Origin: Vibrio viridaestus
GTDB taxonomy: Bacteria; Pseudomonadota; Gammaproteobacteria; Enterobacterales; Vibrionaceae
Direction of reading: 5' to 3'
DNA length: 64,000 bases
NCBI RefSeq assembly: GCF_003856525.1
Contig: NZ_RJVQ01000010.1
Location: 1 to 64,000, forward strand
In this document: positions 29,265-38,372 of the stretch, piece by piece
How positions within the stretch are numbered: position 1 is the stretch's first letter
Layout of the letters: the number at the start of each line of letters is the position of its first letter
Made by a program: the position numbers and the translations under genes
The notes under the pieces: model-generated
The model's database searches: none
What the model was told of the DNA's origin: nothing
The model's input: the letters and a program-made list of their open reading frames with translations, nothing else

Positions 29265-30554
29265 ATGAACGTACTTGTTATTGGTTCTGGCGGCCGCGAG
29301 CACGCTCTAGCTTGGAAAGTGGCACAAAACCCTCAGGTTGAAACTATCTTTGTTGCTCCAGGTAACGCAGGTTCTGCTCTGGAAACAAAAGTAAAGAACG
29401 TGAATATCGATGTTGAAGATATCGATGGACTCTTGGCATTCGCACAAGAAAATGCGATTGAGCTAACGATTGTTGGCCCAGAAGCACCATTAGTTATTGG
29501 TGTGGTTGATGCCTTCCAAAAAGCAGGTCTTGCTATCTTTGGTCCAACTAAAGGCGCAGCTCAGCTTGAAGGTTCAAAAGCTTTCACTAAAGATTTTCTC
29601 GCTCGTCACAATATTCCTACTGCAGCCTATTCTAACTTTACTGAAGTAGAGCCGGCTCTTGAGTACCTGCGTAAACAAGGTGCACCAATTGTCGTTAAAG
29701 CTGACGGTTTAGCGGCTGGTAAAGGTGTTATTGTTGCAATGACCCTTGAAGAAGCAGAAGACGCAGTAAAAGATATGCTGGCAGGTAATGCTTTCGGTGA
29801 CGCGGGTCATCGCGTGGTAATCGAAGAGTTCCTTGAAGGCGAAGAAGCAAGCTTCATCGTTATGGTTGATGGCAAAAACGTATTGCCAATGGCAACCAGT
29901 CAAGATCACAAACGTGTAGGCGATAAAGATACTGGTCCTAACACTGGTGGTATGGGTGCGTATTCTCCAGCCCCAGTCGTCACTCAAGAAGTGAACGACC
30001 GCATTATGGAGCAGGTTATCTACCCTACCGTTGAAGGCATGGCAAAAGAAGGTCACCCATATACTGGTTTCCTATATGCAGGTCTGATGATCGATGGAGA
30101 AGGCAATCCAAAGGTAATTGAATACAACTGTCGTTTTGGCGATCCAGAAACTCAACCTATCATGATGCGTATGCAATCAGATATGGTTGAACTATGTCAG
30201 GCCGCACTTGCTGGCAAATTGGATCAAGCTGAATCGAAATGGGATCCCCGCGCATCAATCGGTATCGTACTTGCTGCAGGTGGCTACCCTGGTAGTTACA
30301 ACAAAGGTGACGTCATTTCTGGCCTACCAACAACAGATGTTGAAGGTGAGAAAGTCTTCCACGCAGGAACTACAGACAAAGATGGTCAGGTTGTGACTAA
30401 TGGCGGCCGAGTTCTTTGTGCAACAGCTCTGGGTAACTCAGTATCTGAAGCTCAGCAACGTGCTTATGAACTGGCGAAAAAAGTGACTTGGGATGGGGTT
30501 TTCTTCCGTTCCGATATAGGCTACCGCGCTATCGCTCGCGAGCAGAACAAATAA
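29265..30554 (+). CDS. purD: phosphoribosylamine-glycine ligase
   Basis: PurD joins glycine to 5-phosphoribosylamine with ATP in purine synthesis. The 429-residue ATP-grasp protein begins MNVLVIGSGGREHALAWK, has VVKADGLAAGKGVIVA near residue 144, and MGAYSPAPV and CRFGDPETQP later, all family signatures. The length is the E. coli one. It is the second gene of the purHD unit, and a bidirectional terminator follows. Confidence 0.98.
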   Translation: MNVLVIGSGGREHALAWKVAQNPQVETIFVAPGNAGSALETKVKNVNIDVEDIDGLLAFAQENAIELTIVGPEAPLVIGVVDAFQKAGLAIFGPTKGAAQLEGSKAFTKDFLARHNIPTAAYSNFTEVEPALEYLRKQGAPIVVKADGLAAGKGVIVAMTLEEAEDAVKDMLAGNAFGDAGHRVVIEEFLEGEEASFIVMVDGKNVLPMATSQDHKRVGDKDTGPNTGGMGAYSPAPVVTQEVNDRIMEQVIYPTVEGMAKEGHPYTGFLYAGLMIDGEGNPKVIEYNCRFGDPETQPIMMRMQSDMVELCQAALAGKLDQAESKWDPRASIGIVLAAGGYPGSYNKGDVISGLPTTDVEGEKVFHAGTTDKDGQVVTNGGRVLCATALGNSVSEAQQRAYELAKKVTWDGVFFRSDIGYRAIAREQNK

Positions 30555-30585
30555 ACCATTTGATTCTGTTGCCGATACATCATTT

Positions 30586-30615
30586 AAAAAGGGAAGCACA
30601 TGCTTCCCTTTTTTA
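30586..30615. terminator. bidirectional terminator between purD and DUF1481 gene
   Basis: AAAAAGGGAAGCA (30586-30598) and TGCTTCCCTTTTTT (30601-30614) form a nearly perfect hairpin with A-run and T-run on opposite sides. It can end purD transcripts on the plus strand and the DUF1481 gene on the minus strand; the latter's stop codon lies in the stem flank. Confidence 0.9.
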
Positions 30616-31305
30616 CTGCTTCAGATCCGGTTCAACTACACAGCCATGCTCGTCACTATCAATAATCAATAGCTCATCGATATACAGTGTTGAGCCTTTT
30701 GCTCGACCTAACACAGCTAAGTAGTTATTAAGAGAAGATAAACGCTGGATAACAAAGCTAGGAAGGGTCTGATTAAACTCAATAGAGGTAAACTCACGGT
30801 TTTTACAGCTCTCAAATGTTTCACCATTCCAAATACCTTGGAAGAGCTGTTTTCCTTTATTGTTTTGCTCTCGAGTCATTTTTGCGATATCAAAAGCTTG
30901 CTGCTGATAATGATCGAGCTGCTTCGCTTGAAGAGGAAGAACTTTCTTATCGATACGATAGCGTTGGAACACAGCTTCGCCATCCTGGGAGAATCGAATC
31001 TGTACTGAAAAAGGCACTAATTCTCCAGCCGTATTGCGCTGTTCCCCATAGCGTAGGATTTCCTGTAACTTTCCCTGGCTCCAATAATAAGTCGAACGAT
31101 ATGAGCCATCCTCGCCAGAAAACACGGTGTCGGCAGCTTGGAATGCGGTACTGTTTTTTTCGGTATACCAAAACAAAGAGATAGAGTCGCCAGCTCTTTG
31201 CCCACCAGAAAATCGATCTATCTGAGCCGTATCAAGAGAAGTATTAGTTGAAGAACAAGCGGTTAAAACAAAGGCTAAAATCAGGGAGGGTATAAATTGC
31301 TTCAT
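30613..31305 (-). CDS. DUF1481 lipoprotein (YjaH-like)
   Basis: The 230-residue product starts with a lipoprotein signal ending in the lipobox LTAC (cysteine at residue 17), so it should be anchored in the envelope. The remainder fits the DUF1481 family (E. coli YjaH), found next to hupA in enterobacteria, and is of unknown function. Two later cysteines (in ESCKN and HGCVV) could form a disulfide. Oddly, the T-run of the hupA terminator runs straight into its ATG, leaving no visible ribosome site; read-through from hupA is probably needed for expression. Confidence 0.82.
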   Translation of the reverse strand: MKQFIPSLILAFVLTACSSTNTSLDTAQIDRFSGGQRAGDSISLFWYTEKNSTAFQAADTVFSGEDGSYRSTYYWSQGKLQEILRYGEQRNTAGELVPFSVQIRFSQDGEAVFQRYRIDKKVLPLQAKQLDHYQQQAFDIAKMTREQNNKGKQLFQGIWNGETFESCKNREFTSIEFNQTLPSFVIQRLSSLNNYLAVLGRAKGSTLYIDELLIIDSDEHGCVVEPDLKQ

Positions 31306-31342
31306 AAAAAACTACGCCAAGAGTCATATCGTCTTGGCGTAG
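31306..31342 (-). terminator. intrinsic terminator after hupA
   Basis: CTACGCCAAGA (31312-31322) pairs with TCTTGGCGTAG (31332-31342) around a 9-base loop. On the minus strand the stem is followed by six T residues (31306-31311), and the next three bases are the ATG of the DUF1481 gene. Confidence 0.93.
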
Positions 31343-31348
31343 TATAGA

Positions 31349-31621
31349 TTAGTTCACTGAGTCTTTCAGTGCTTTACCTGCTACAAATGCTGGAACATTT
31401 GCTGCAGCAATTTGAATTTCTTCACCAGTCTTAGGATTGCGACCAGTGCGAGCGGCACGGTGATTTACTTTAAACGTACCAAAACCAATTAGCTGAACTT
31501 GGTCACCTTCTTTAAGTGCACCTTCTACAGCGCCTAGAGTTGCTTCAAGAGCTGCTTTAGCTTGTACTTTTGAAAGATCTGCTTTTTCTGCAATAAAGTC
31601 GATTAATTGGGTCTTGTTCAT
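31349..31621 (-). CDS. hupA: DNA-binding protein HU-alpha
   Basis: HU is a small histone-like dimer that bends DNA and compacts the nucleoid. The 90-residue product has [50 protein letters not shown] (the DNA-gripping arm) and the ending [12 protein letters not shown], as in HupA of gammaproteobacteria. The purHD-DUF1481-hupA neighbourhood is shared with E. coli and supports the alpha subunit over beta. About 230 bases upstream to the next gene hold its promoter; I could not single out -35/-10 boxes. Confidence 0.97.
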   Translation of the reverse strand: MNKTQLIDFIAEKADLSKVQAKAALEATLGAVEGALKEGDQVQLIGFGTFKVNHRAARTGRNPKTGEEIQIAAANVPAFVAGKALKDSVN

Positions 31622-31852
31622 TAGGTTTCCCTTCTAATATGTTATCGAACTAAAACCACTCTAAAGCAAAAAGCCCCTGATTGGCAAAGGTTTGTCGTCA
31701 TAAGTTCGCTCTAATGACTATTTTTTAACCATAAAGTGGGTTATGCCTCACAATTTATACACCCATCTCACTTCTGAACCCTTGTAATTCGGGGCTTGAA
31801 GCAGCATTTATGAGATGAATTGTCACAGAAATAAAAATGTAAGGTTATATTT

Positions 31853-32935
31853 ATGTTGTTGTTGGCACTCTATGTTGCGTTAGCCATTTTTGTCTCTTTT
31901 GTCTGCTCGGTGCTAGAAGCGGTACTTCTAAGCATCACACCCAGCTACGTTGCTCAACAACAAAACTTAGGCGGCCATACTGCAGACAAGCTGGTTAAAT
32001 TAAAGCAAGATATCGACCGCCCATTGGCTTCTATCTTAACGCTAAATACCATTGCTCATACTATTGGTGCCGCAGGAGCTGGTGCTCAAGCGGCTGTCGT
32101 ATTTGGTAATAGATGGGTAGGACTGTTTTCAGCCATTCTCACTCTGGGAATTCTGCTTCTGTCAGAAATCATCCCTAAAACTATTGGCGCAACATTTTGG
32201 CGACATTTAACCCCTTTTACGGTCAATGTGCTCGACCCGATGGTTAAGGTTCTGTTTCCCTTAGTCTGGCTGTGTGAATTAGTTACTAAGCCATTTTCTA
32301 AAGAGAAAGAACCACTAAAAGTTCGCGACGAAATCTATGCCATGAGTTTATTGGCCCATGAATCAGAAGAATTTGATGAGGGAGAATCGAAACTTCTGGC
32401 CAACTTTTTTACCTTACGCACCTTTCCAGTGACAGAGGTCATGACCCCAAGGACCGTATTATTCCGTGTAGATGCGGAAATGACCGTCAACGACTTTCTC
32501 AGCCAACATATGGATACACCATTCTCACGCCCTCTGATTTATAGCCAGTCTACAGACAATATCCTTGGCTTCACTCATCGTTTAGAGCTATTTAAGCTAC
32601 AAAAGCAAGGCTATGGCGATAAACAGCTCGGGGCGATTATGCGTCCTATCTATGTCATGCTAGACAACCTATCCCTACTGGATGCGTTTAATCAGATGCT
32701 TCGCGAACACCTGCAACTTACTGTCATCGTAGATGAATACGGCTCAGTGAAAGGAATTGTGACACTGGAAGATATTTTTGAGTATTTGGTCGGAGAAGAA
32801 ATTATTGACGAAGCTGACAATACTACCGACATGCAGGTTCTGGCTTTCAAACGCTGGGAAAAATGGAAGAAAAAACATGGTGTAATAGAAAGTAAAGATG
32901 AAGAGGATGGAAATCAGTCAGATAAAAATAATTAA
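31853..32935 (+). CDS. CNNM-domain membrane protein with CBS pair
   Basis: The 360-residue protein has a DUF21/CNNM membrane domain of four segments (residues 1-140, with the conserved SEIIPKTIGA) and a cytoplasmic CBS pair (about 190-320, TVIVDEYGSVKGIVTLEDIFEYLVGE). The CorC/HlyC C-terminal domain found in many relatives is absent. Family members are linked to magnesium, cobalt or sodium transport; older names call them hemolysin-like, which is not supported. The C-terminal tail is highly charged. A hairpin overlaps its stop and the DUF416 gene converges on it. Confidence 0.88.
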   Translation: MLLLALYVALAIFVSFVCSVLEAVLLSITPSYVAQQQNLGGHTADKLVKLKQDIDRPLASILTLNTIAHTIGAAGAGAQAAVVFGNRWVGLFSAILTLGILLLSEIIPKTIGATFWRHLTPFTVNVLDPMVKVLFPLVWLCELVTKPFSKEKEPLKVRDEIYAMSLLAHESEEFDEGESKLLANFFTLRTFPVTEVMTPRTVLFRVDAEMTVNDFLSQHMDTPFSRPLIYSQSTDNILGFTHRLELFKLQKQGYGDKQLGAIMRPIYVMLDNLSLLDAFNQMLREHLQLTVIVDEYGSVKGIVTLEDIFEYLVGEEIIDEADNTTDMQVLAFKRWEKWKKKHGVIESKDEEDGNQSDKNN

Positions 32936-32949
32936 ACCTTTATCTGACT
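32916..32949. terminator. hairpin overlapping the CNNM gene stop
   Basis: AGTCAGATAAA (32916-32926) pairs with TTTATCTGACT (32939-32949). The 11-bp stem lies between convergent genes and includes the last codons of the CNNM gene. There is no long T-run on either side, so it may be a modest bidirectional terminator. Confidence 0.45.
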
Positions 32950-32964
32950 TAAATACTTTATAAC

Positions 32965-33552
32965 TTAAGCGCTGAGCCCGATATTAGAGACATTACCTTG
33001 TCTGATTTCTTCTTTAAGATCGCGAATCATGTCGATATCACGCTCTGCACAATCTTTTAATGGACGGTAAATAGCCCACTGGACATCCCATTCCTCACAA
33101 ACCGCTTCATTTTCTTTCTGATTTTCATTGGTAATTTCATCAGAGCCTTGAGCTTCTTCTAGCTGTGCGACAGTAGTAACAGAAACCGCACTCACCTTTA
33201 ACGCAGCTTCTAATAATTCATCGCGATCTAACATACCGTGGAGAAGATCAGATAATGCTTCGCATGCGTCTATCGCAGGATATACACCATAAAAGTCAAA
33301 TTCTTCAGCGAGTGGAATCAACTCTTCCAATTTTTCTAACTGACGTTCATAGTTGACTTTTGCCGTTTTGACCGTCAACGTTTCCCATACCGCATCAAGA
33401 ATATCGCGATAGACTCTTTCTGAGCCAAACTGAGTATGCTGACAAAATGCGGCATAATTAGGGTACATACGCTCACAAAGGCAAGCCATAAAGGTAATAT
33501 GTTGCCAGGACTGTAGTTTTTCCAGGCGAAGTTGAATTGGATTTTGCAGCAT
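32965..33552 (-). CDS. DUF416 protein (YjaG-like)
   Basis: The 195-residue protein matches the DUF416 family (E. coli YjaG), located near hupA in enterobacteria. It is all-helical and acidic with a conserved start (LEKLQSWQHITFMACLCERMYPNY) and no known catalytic motif. The function is unknown. The start at 33552 is preferred because homology begins at MLQNPIQLRLEKL; the longer frame has no family support. It is divergent from the dehydrogenase gene with a 68-base gap that must hold both promoters. Confidence 0.85.
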   Translation of the reverse strand: MLQNPIQLRLEKLQSWQHITFMACLCERMYPNYAAFCQHTQFGSERVYRDILDAVWETLTVKTAKVNYERQLEKLEELIPLAEEFDFYGVYPAIDACEALSDLLHGMLDRDELLEAALKVSAVSVTTVAQLEEAQGSDEITNENQKENEAVCEEWDVQWAIYRPLKDCAERDIDMIRDLKEEIRQGNVSNIGLSA

Positions 33553-33620
33553 AATCAGTCGTTGTAATGAAAACACAGCGGCAGTGTACTGTATATCAGC
33601 AGAGGAAAAAAGCACCGTTT

Positions 33621-34550
33621 ATGAACAATTCACCACACTCTGTTTATCTGCTGACGACAGATAATGAAAAGTATCTCGCTCTTCTGGATGAAGCCATTCA
33701 GCAAAACAGATTACAGATAACATCTGATAAAAATAAGGCTACTGTTTTACTGGCCGATCCACCTATTGCCTGCCAATGTCTGGAGGATTTTCCTCAATTG
33801 GAATGGATGCAATCAACTTATGCCGGTATTGATAGCCTGATAAAGCCCCACTTGCGTCATGATTACTTTCTGACCAACATTAAAGGCCCTTTTGGTCAGT
33901 TAATTACCGAGTATGTTCTGGGCTACACTCTTTCTCATTTGCGTCATTTTCCGACTTATGCACAACAGCAAACCAGCCACCAATGGTTGCCACACTCTTA
34001 CCAAAGTATTGTTGGAAAACATGTTGTTACATTTGGTACCGGAACAATCGCAGCAGAGATAGCCGAAAAGCTGAGTGCTCTAGGGATGTGCGTGTCCGGA
34101 GTCAATACTCGCGGTATTCCCCCCAAGAACTCACCCTTTTCTCAGGTATTTCACATCAATGAAGCAGGCGCAGCGCTAAGTCACGCAGATATTATCGTCA
34201 ATACGCTACCGCATACCGAAAACACCTATCACATCTTTGATGATGAACTGTTATCATCCTGCGAAAATGCCCTACTGTTTAATGTCGGTCGCGGAAGTGC
34301 TATCAATACGGACTCATTACTGAATGCACTAGATACTGGTCGAATTGAACACGCCTATCTGGATGTGTTTGAACAGGAGCCACTACCTGAAGACCACCCC
34401 TACTGGTCGCACCCTTCGATTACAGTAACGCCTCATATTGCTGCGGTCAGTTTTCCGGAACAGATAGTCGACATCTTTTTAGACAACTTAGATTTATGGC
34501 AAGAAGATGAACCACTGAATTTTCTCATCGATTTCGATAAAGGCTATTAA
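33621..34550 (+). CDS. D-2-hydroxyacid dehydrogenase family protein
   Basis: This 309-residue protein is a D-isomer-specific 2-hydroxyacid dehydrogenase, of the glyoxylate/hydroxypyruvate reductase-like branch. The NAD-binding loop is degenerate (GTGTIAAEIAEKL near residue 132), and the catalytic Arg (FNVGRGSAIN), Glu (VFEQEPLPEDHPYW) and His (TPHIAA) are all present, so it should be active. The substrate is not predictable from sequence. The start at 33621 has GAGGA upstream. The next gene's ATG overlaps its stop (TAATG), implying coupled translation with the UDG-like gene. Confidence 0.88.
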   Translation: MNNSPHSVYLLTTDNEKYLALLDEAIQQNRLQITSDKNKATVLLADPPIACQCLEDFPQLEWMQSTYAGIDSLIKPHLRHDYFLTNIKGPFGQLITEYVLGYTLSHLRHFPTYAQQQTSHQWLPHSYQSIVGKHVVTFGTGTIAAEIAEKLSALGMCVSGVNTRGIPPKNSPFSQVFHINEAGAALSHADIIVNTLPHTENTYHIFDDELLSSCENALLFNVGRGSAINTDSLLNALDTGRIEHAYLDVFEQEPLPEDHPYWSHPSITVTPHIAAVSFPEQIVDIFLDNLDLWQEDEPLNFLIDFDKGY

Positions 34551-35125
34551 TGTTAGATGTATTGCTTCACGACATCAGGCAGTGCCGATTATGTGAACCT
34601 AATTTACCACTGGGCGCTAATCCGGTTATACGGGCACATCAAAACGCTCGAATTATGATCATTGGCCAGGCTCCTGGCACCAAAGTTCATCACACATCTA
34701 TTCCCTGGAACGACCCGAGTGGTGACCGGTTAAGACAGTGGCTTAATTTAGATAAACAGCAGTTCTACGATGAACAATCCATCGCTATCATGCCTATGGG
34801 GCTTTGCTATCCAGGCAAAGGTCATAGCGGCGATTTACCGCCAAGAAAAGAGTGTGCGCCACAATGGCACCAACGTGTTTGGAATGAACTGCCCAATATC
34901 CAACTGACTTTACTGATTGGTCAATACGCTCAGCAATACTATTTAAAAGATCGCCCTAAAACACTGACAGAAACAGTCAAAAACTGGCGTCAGTGGTCGC
35001 CATCCTATATTCCCTTACCTCACCCTTCACCTCGCAATACAATGTGGCTACGGCGCAATCCTTGGTTTGAGGAAGAGGTTATAGAATATCTTCAGAAAAG
35101 AGTGGCATCGGTTTTAGCTGCGTAA
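34550..35125 (+). CDS. uracil-DNA glycosylase superfamily protein
   Basis: The 191-residue protein belongs to the uracil-DNA glycosylase-like superfamily of the single-domain type often annotated only as UDG family. It has motif A-like IIGQAPGTKVHHT and motif B-like HPSPRN. An early C-x2-C (CRLC) is seen but the four cysteines of family 4/5 Fe-S enzymes are not. Whether it removes uracil is unknown. It is translationally coupled to the dehydrogenase, and its 3' end overlaps the convergent MBL gene by 34 bases. Confidence 0.82.
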   Translation: MLDVLLHDIRQCRLCEPNLPLGANPVIRAHQNARIMIIGQAPGTKVHHTSIPWNDPSGDRLRQWLNLDKQQFYDEQSIAIMPMGLCYPGKGHSGDLPPRKECAPQWHQRVWNELPNIQLTLLIGQYAQQYYLKDRPKTLTETVKNWRQWSPSYIPLPHPSPRNTMWLRRNPWFEEEVIEYLQKRVASVLAA

Positions 35126-36450
35126 GAGTCACTCACATCATATTCCAGTGCCGTAAGCTTTTCTTTTAACGCATTTTGAGCAGCTATATCTCCGTGAACC
35201 AGCCGAATATGTTTCGGTTTTTCAGAGATATTGGTGACAAACCGAATCAAATCCTCTTGATCAGCATGAGCAGAATATCCGGAAATTGTACGTATCTTCG
35301 CTCTGACATCGATGATTGAACCATCAATCTGAACTTGGCTATATCCAGACTGTAATTCTCGCCCCAATGTTCCTTCTGCCTGATAACCAACCATCAGCAC
35401 ATCCGTTTTCTCATCTGGTAACAACTTAGCTAAGTAATCCATTACCCGTCCCCCCTGACACATACCCGAGGCGGCAATTACAATAGCAGGCTCACCCGCA
35501 TGTGCCAACCGATTGACGATACGTTGATGCTCTTTGAAACTGCCGACTGTAATGCACTGTTCAAAAGCTAATGGGTGCCGATTAAAGCTCACTTTCTTTT
35601 GCGCCTCCTGCCCCCATAACTTACGAAATTGTCGGTAAGCGCGAGTAATATCAATCGCCATTGGGGAATCAACAATAATCGGCAATTTATCGGATATCTC
35701 ATGTTGGAAAAGTAATGATTCAATATCGTAAAGCAGCTCTTGCGTACGACCAATACTGAACGCCGGAATGATAATCGTGCCACCATCGTTTAGCGAACGA
35801 TGAATGATCTCCTCGAGTCGTGACGTTCTTTGACTGATCGTTTCGTGGTGTTTGTCGCCATAAGTTGACTCCATAATCAAATAATCTGCGCGTTTGGGGG
35901 GAATAGGATCAGGTAAGAGCGGTGTATTTGAAGGTCCGAGGTCCCCGGTAAAAACAATAACCTGACCATCGGATAGCTTAATTTCGGTGATGGCCGATCC
36001 CAAGATATGCCCTGCAGGGCTAAAACGTAGATAACAGTATGTTTTATCTTTATTTAACCGCAGACGATTCCATTGACCAAAATGAACGGTTATGATTTGC
36101 TTATTGAGGCGCTCGATAATCACCTGAATCTGGCTACTTGCCAGACCGAGAGTCAAATGTAAACTATCGCGAAGGACCAGAGGGAGAATAACGGCAGTGG
36201 CTGGTGTACAGTAAATCTTGCCTGTGTACCCTTTGGCTAATAACCAAGGTAAACGACCAATGTGGTCACTGTGAGCATGCGAAAGAATAACGGCTTCAAT
36301 CGCACTGAGGGAAAAGTCTATCTCAGGAGAGCGATAATCGTTACCCTGAAATAAACCGCAGTCGAACAAAATGCTCGATCGAATAAATTTCAATTCATGA
36401 CACGAGCCCGTTACGCCATTTTTAGCGCCATGGTGAATGAGATTTAGCAT
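35092..36450 (-). CDS. beta-CASP metallo-beta-lactamase RNA nuclease
   Basis: The 452-residue protein is a CPSF73/YSH1-type MBL-fold nuclease. The zinc site HAHSDHIG lies near residue 57, GHILGSAI and FTGDLG follow, and the beta-CASP motifs ASGMCQGGR and GYSAHADQED complete the active site. Bacterial members cut or trim RNA. A KH domain such as that in some archaeal relatives is not present. It is convergent with the UDG-like gene and divergent from the SLC13 gene. The specific RNA targets are unknown. Confidence 0.88.
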   Translation of the reverse strand: MLNLIHHGAKNGVTGSCHELKFIRSSILFDCGLFQGNDYRSPEIDFSLSAIEAVILSHAHSDHIGRLPWLLAKGYTGKIYCTPATAVILPLVLRDSLHLTLGLASSQIQVIIERLNKQIITVHFGQWNRLRLNKDKTYCYLRFSPAGHILGSAITEIKLSDGQVIVFTGDLGPSNTPLLPDPIPPKRADYLIMESTYGDKHHETISQRTSRLEEIIHRSLNDGGTIIIPAFSIGRTQELLYDIESLLFQHEISDKLPIIVDSPMAIDITRAYRQFRKLWGQEAQKKVSFNRHPLAFEQCITVGSFKEHQRIVNRLAHAGEPAIVIAASGMCQGGRVMDYLAKLLPDEKTDVLMVGYQAEGTLGRELQSGYSQVQIDGSIIDVRAKIRTISGYSAHADQEDLIRFVTNISEKPKHIRLVHGDIAAQNALKEKLTALEYDVSDSYAAKTDATLF

Positions 36451-36597
36451 GACAGGTTCAAAAAATTATTAGTTAGAAATATATAGTCTTACAGCAATGC
36501 TAAAGCCGTAAGTTATACTCGTGAATCAAAATCATAACAGGATGAGAGCTTGCTCAAATTTAGGAGGGTGTTTGCCCATTCCTAGAAATGGTCAAAA

Positions 36598-38334
36598 ATG
36601 ATAATGACGTTCGATAACTCAATTGTGGTCATCGCAGTATTTATACTGGTAATCGTAGGCCTGATTAAATTTCAAAATGATTCCCACCGAGTATTCGGTG
36701 TTGGGTTTATTGCTCTCGTGCTAACAGGCCAGGTCACCACTCAACAAATCATTTCAAGCTTTTCTAATGTCGGTCTTTTAACCTTAATTCTGCTCATGGT
36801 GTGCTCTCTCGCACTGGAAAAAACATCTCTGTTGAGAAAACTGGCGCGGCAAATTATCACGCCAAACTACAACTTAACCTGGCTGCGTCTTTATCTTCTA
36901 ACGTCGATTACTTCTGCTTTTTTAAATAATACCGCCGTTGTCGCAACGCTTTTATCTCCGATTAGAAACAACTCGCACCATAACGCCAGTAAGTTGCTCA
37001 TTCCGTTATCTTATGCCGCGATTTTCGGCGGCACACTGACTTTGATTGGGACATCGACCAACTTGATCGTTAATAGCATGGCGATCGAAAGCGGCTTCCC
37101 CAGTCTCGGATTTTTTGATTTTACGGCTATCGGCATCGGTGTATTTATCGCGTGTGGTATAGCTTTGCGCGTCATGAGTCAATTTCTGCCTGATGTGGAA
37201 CACAAGACTGTTCAGGCCGCTGACTACTTTATTGATTTGGAAGTTAATGCGAACTCAAAGCTGATTGGTAAAAGCATAGAAGAAAACGGTCTGCGTAATC
37301 TGGAGAATGTGTTTCTTGTCGAAATCTATCGCGACAACCGCCTTATTTCTCCGGTTTCCCCTTCACAAACGATCGAAGCTCACGACAGGCTGTTGTTCAG
37401 TGGTGATATTTCTCAAATACAACGATTATTAGAGCTCGATGGCCTTTTTTCCTTTGCTGGGGAAAATGGTTTACCCGTCAGTAACCTAACCGAAGTTTTG
37501 ATTCGCCCAGAAAGCGTACTCGTGGGCAAAACGCTAAAACGCAGTGGATTTCGTGCTCTGTTTGATGCAGCGGTGGTTGGCATCAAAAGAGACGGAGAAA
37601 AAGTCTCAGGTAAGTTAGGAAATGTGGTACTCAAAGCAGGCGATTACCTGATTTTGGCAACCGGTGAAGACTTTAAGTACAGAAAAAATATCAGTAAGAA
37701 CTTTTATGTAATATCAAGTAATGTTGAAACAGAACAAGTTTTGACTGGCAGCAAAGAAACCATCGCAATCTGGGGCTTTGTGCTTACCATCGGGCTCTCA
37801 GCGTGTGGTCTCACTTCATTATTTAATGGTCTTATTGTTTTGCTGACGGCACTGATCTTTTCTGGCTGTCTCACTAGTAATGAGATAATGCATCGTCTGC
37901 CGCGTAATATCTGGATCATTATTGGCTCGGCGCTCGTTATTTCTAATGCTCTACAAAATGCTGGTGTACTAGAGCAATTTAAGGGGTGGTTGGTCAGTCA
38001 AAGTGGCTATCTCACTCCTATACTAGGTTTGATAGTCGTGTATGTAATTACCTGGCTAATGACCGAACTCATGACGAACAATGCGGCAGCGGCATTAGTA
38101 TTCCCGCTAGCTTATAGTTTGTCTCTAAGTCTGGGAGTGAACCCTGAGCCTTATGTACTCGCGGTAGCCTTTGGTGCCAGTGCCAGTTTCATTAGCCCCT
38201 ATGGCTATCAAACAAATTTAATGGTCTACAGTGCTGGTAACTATCGTTTACAAGATTTTGTGAAGATCGGTTTACCGATCAGTGTGATTTATGGAACCGT
38301 AGTGGTCGCTATGTTGGGATATCTCTACTTGTGA
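36598..38334 (+). CDS. SLC13-family permease with paired TrkA_C domains, likely sulfate importer
   Basis: The 578-residue protein is a DASS/SLC13-type transporter: membrane segments before residue 200 and after about 380 flank two soluble TrkA_C (RCK_C) domains (about 205-370). SLC13 signatures with asparagine and threonine (FLNNTAVVATLL and GTSTNLIVNSM) are present. Relatives next to cysDNC in many gammaproteobacteria are taken to import sulfate, and cysD starts 38 bases downstream here, so sulfate is the likely substrate. The start is uncertain: ATG at 36598 or 36604, neither with a clear ribosome site. Confidence 0.85.
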   Translation: MIMTFDNSIVVIAVFILVIVGLIKFQNDSHRVFGVGFIALVLTGQVTTQQIISSFSNVGLLTLILLMVCSLALEKTSLLRKLARQIITPNYNLTWLRLYLLTSITSAFLNNTAVVATLLSPIRNNSHHNASKLLIPLSYAAIFGGTLTLIGTSTNLIVNSMAIESGFPSLGFFDFTAIGIGVFIACGIALRVMSQFLPDVEHKTVQAADYFIDLEVNANSKLIGKSIEENGLRNLENVFLVEIYRDNRLISPVSPSQTIEAHDRLLFSGDISQIQRLLELDGLFSFAGENGLPVSNLTEVLIRPESVLVGKTLKRSGFRALFDAAVVGIKRDGEKVSGKLGNVVLKAGDYLILATGEDFKYRKNISKNFYVISSNVETEQVLTGSKETIAIWGFVLTIGLSACGLTSLFNGLIVLLTALIFSGCLTSNEIMHRLPRNIWIIIGSALVISNALQNAGVLEQFKGWLVSQSGYLTPILGLIVVYVITWLMTELMTNNAAAALVFPLAYSLSLSLGVNPEPYVLAVAFGASASFISPYGYQTNLMVYSAGNYRLQDFVKIGLPISVIYGTVVVAMLGYLYL

Positions 38335-38372
38335 TCGTTACGAATAAAAGAAAGTTAAGCTAGGAAGTGACA

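Noticed and set aside
31853-32935. Call of hemolysin for the CNNM/CBS protein
   Set aside because: The hemolysin name is historic; domains indicate a transport-related membrane protein and no toxin features are seen.
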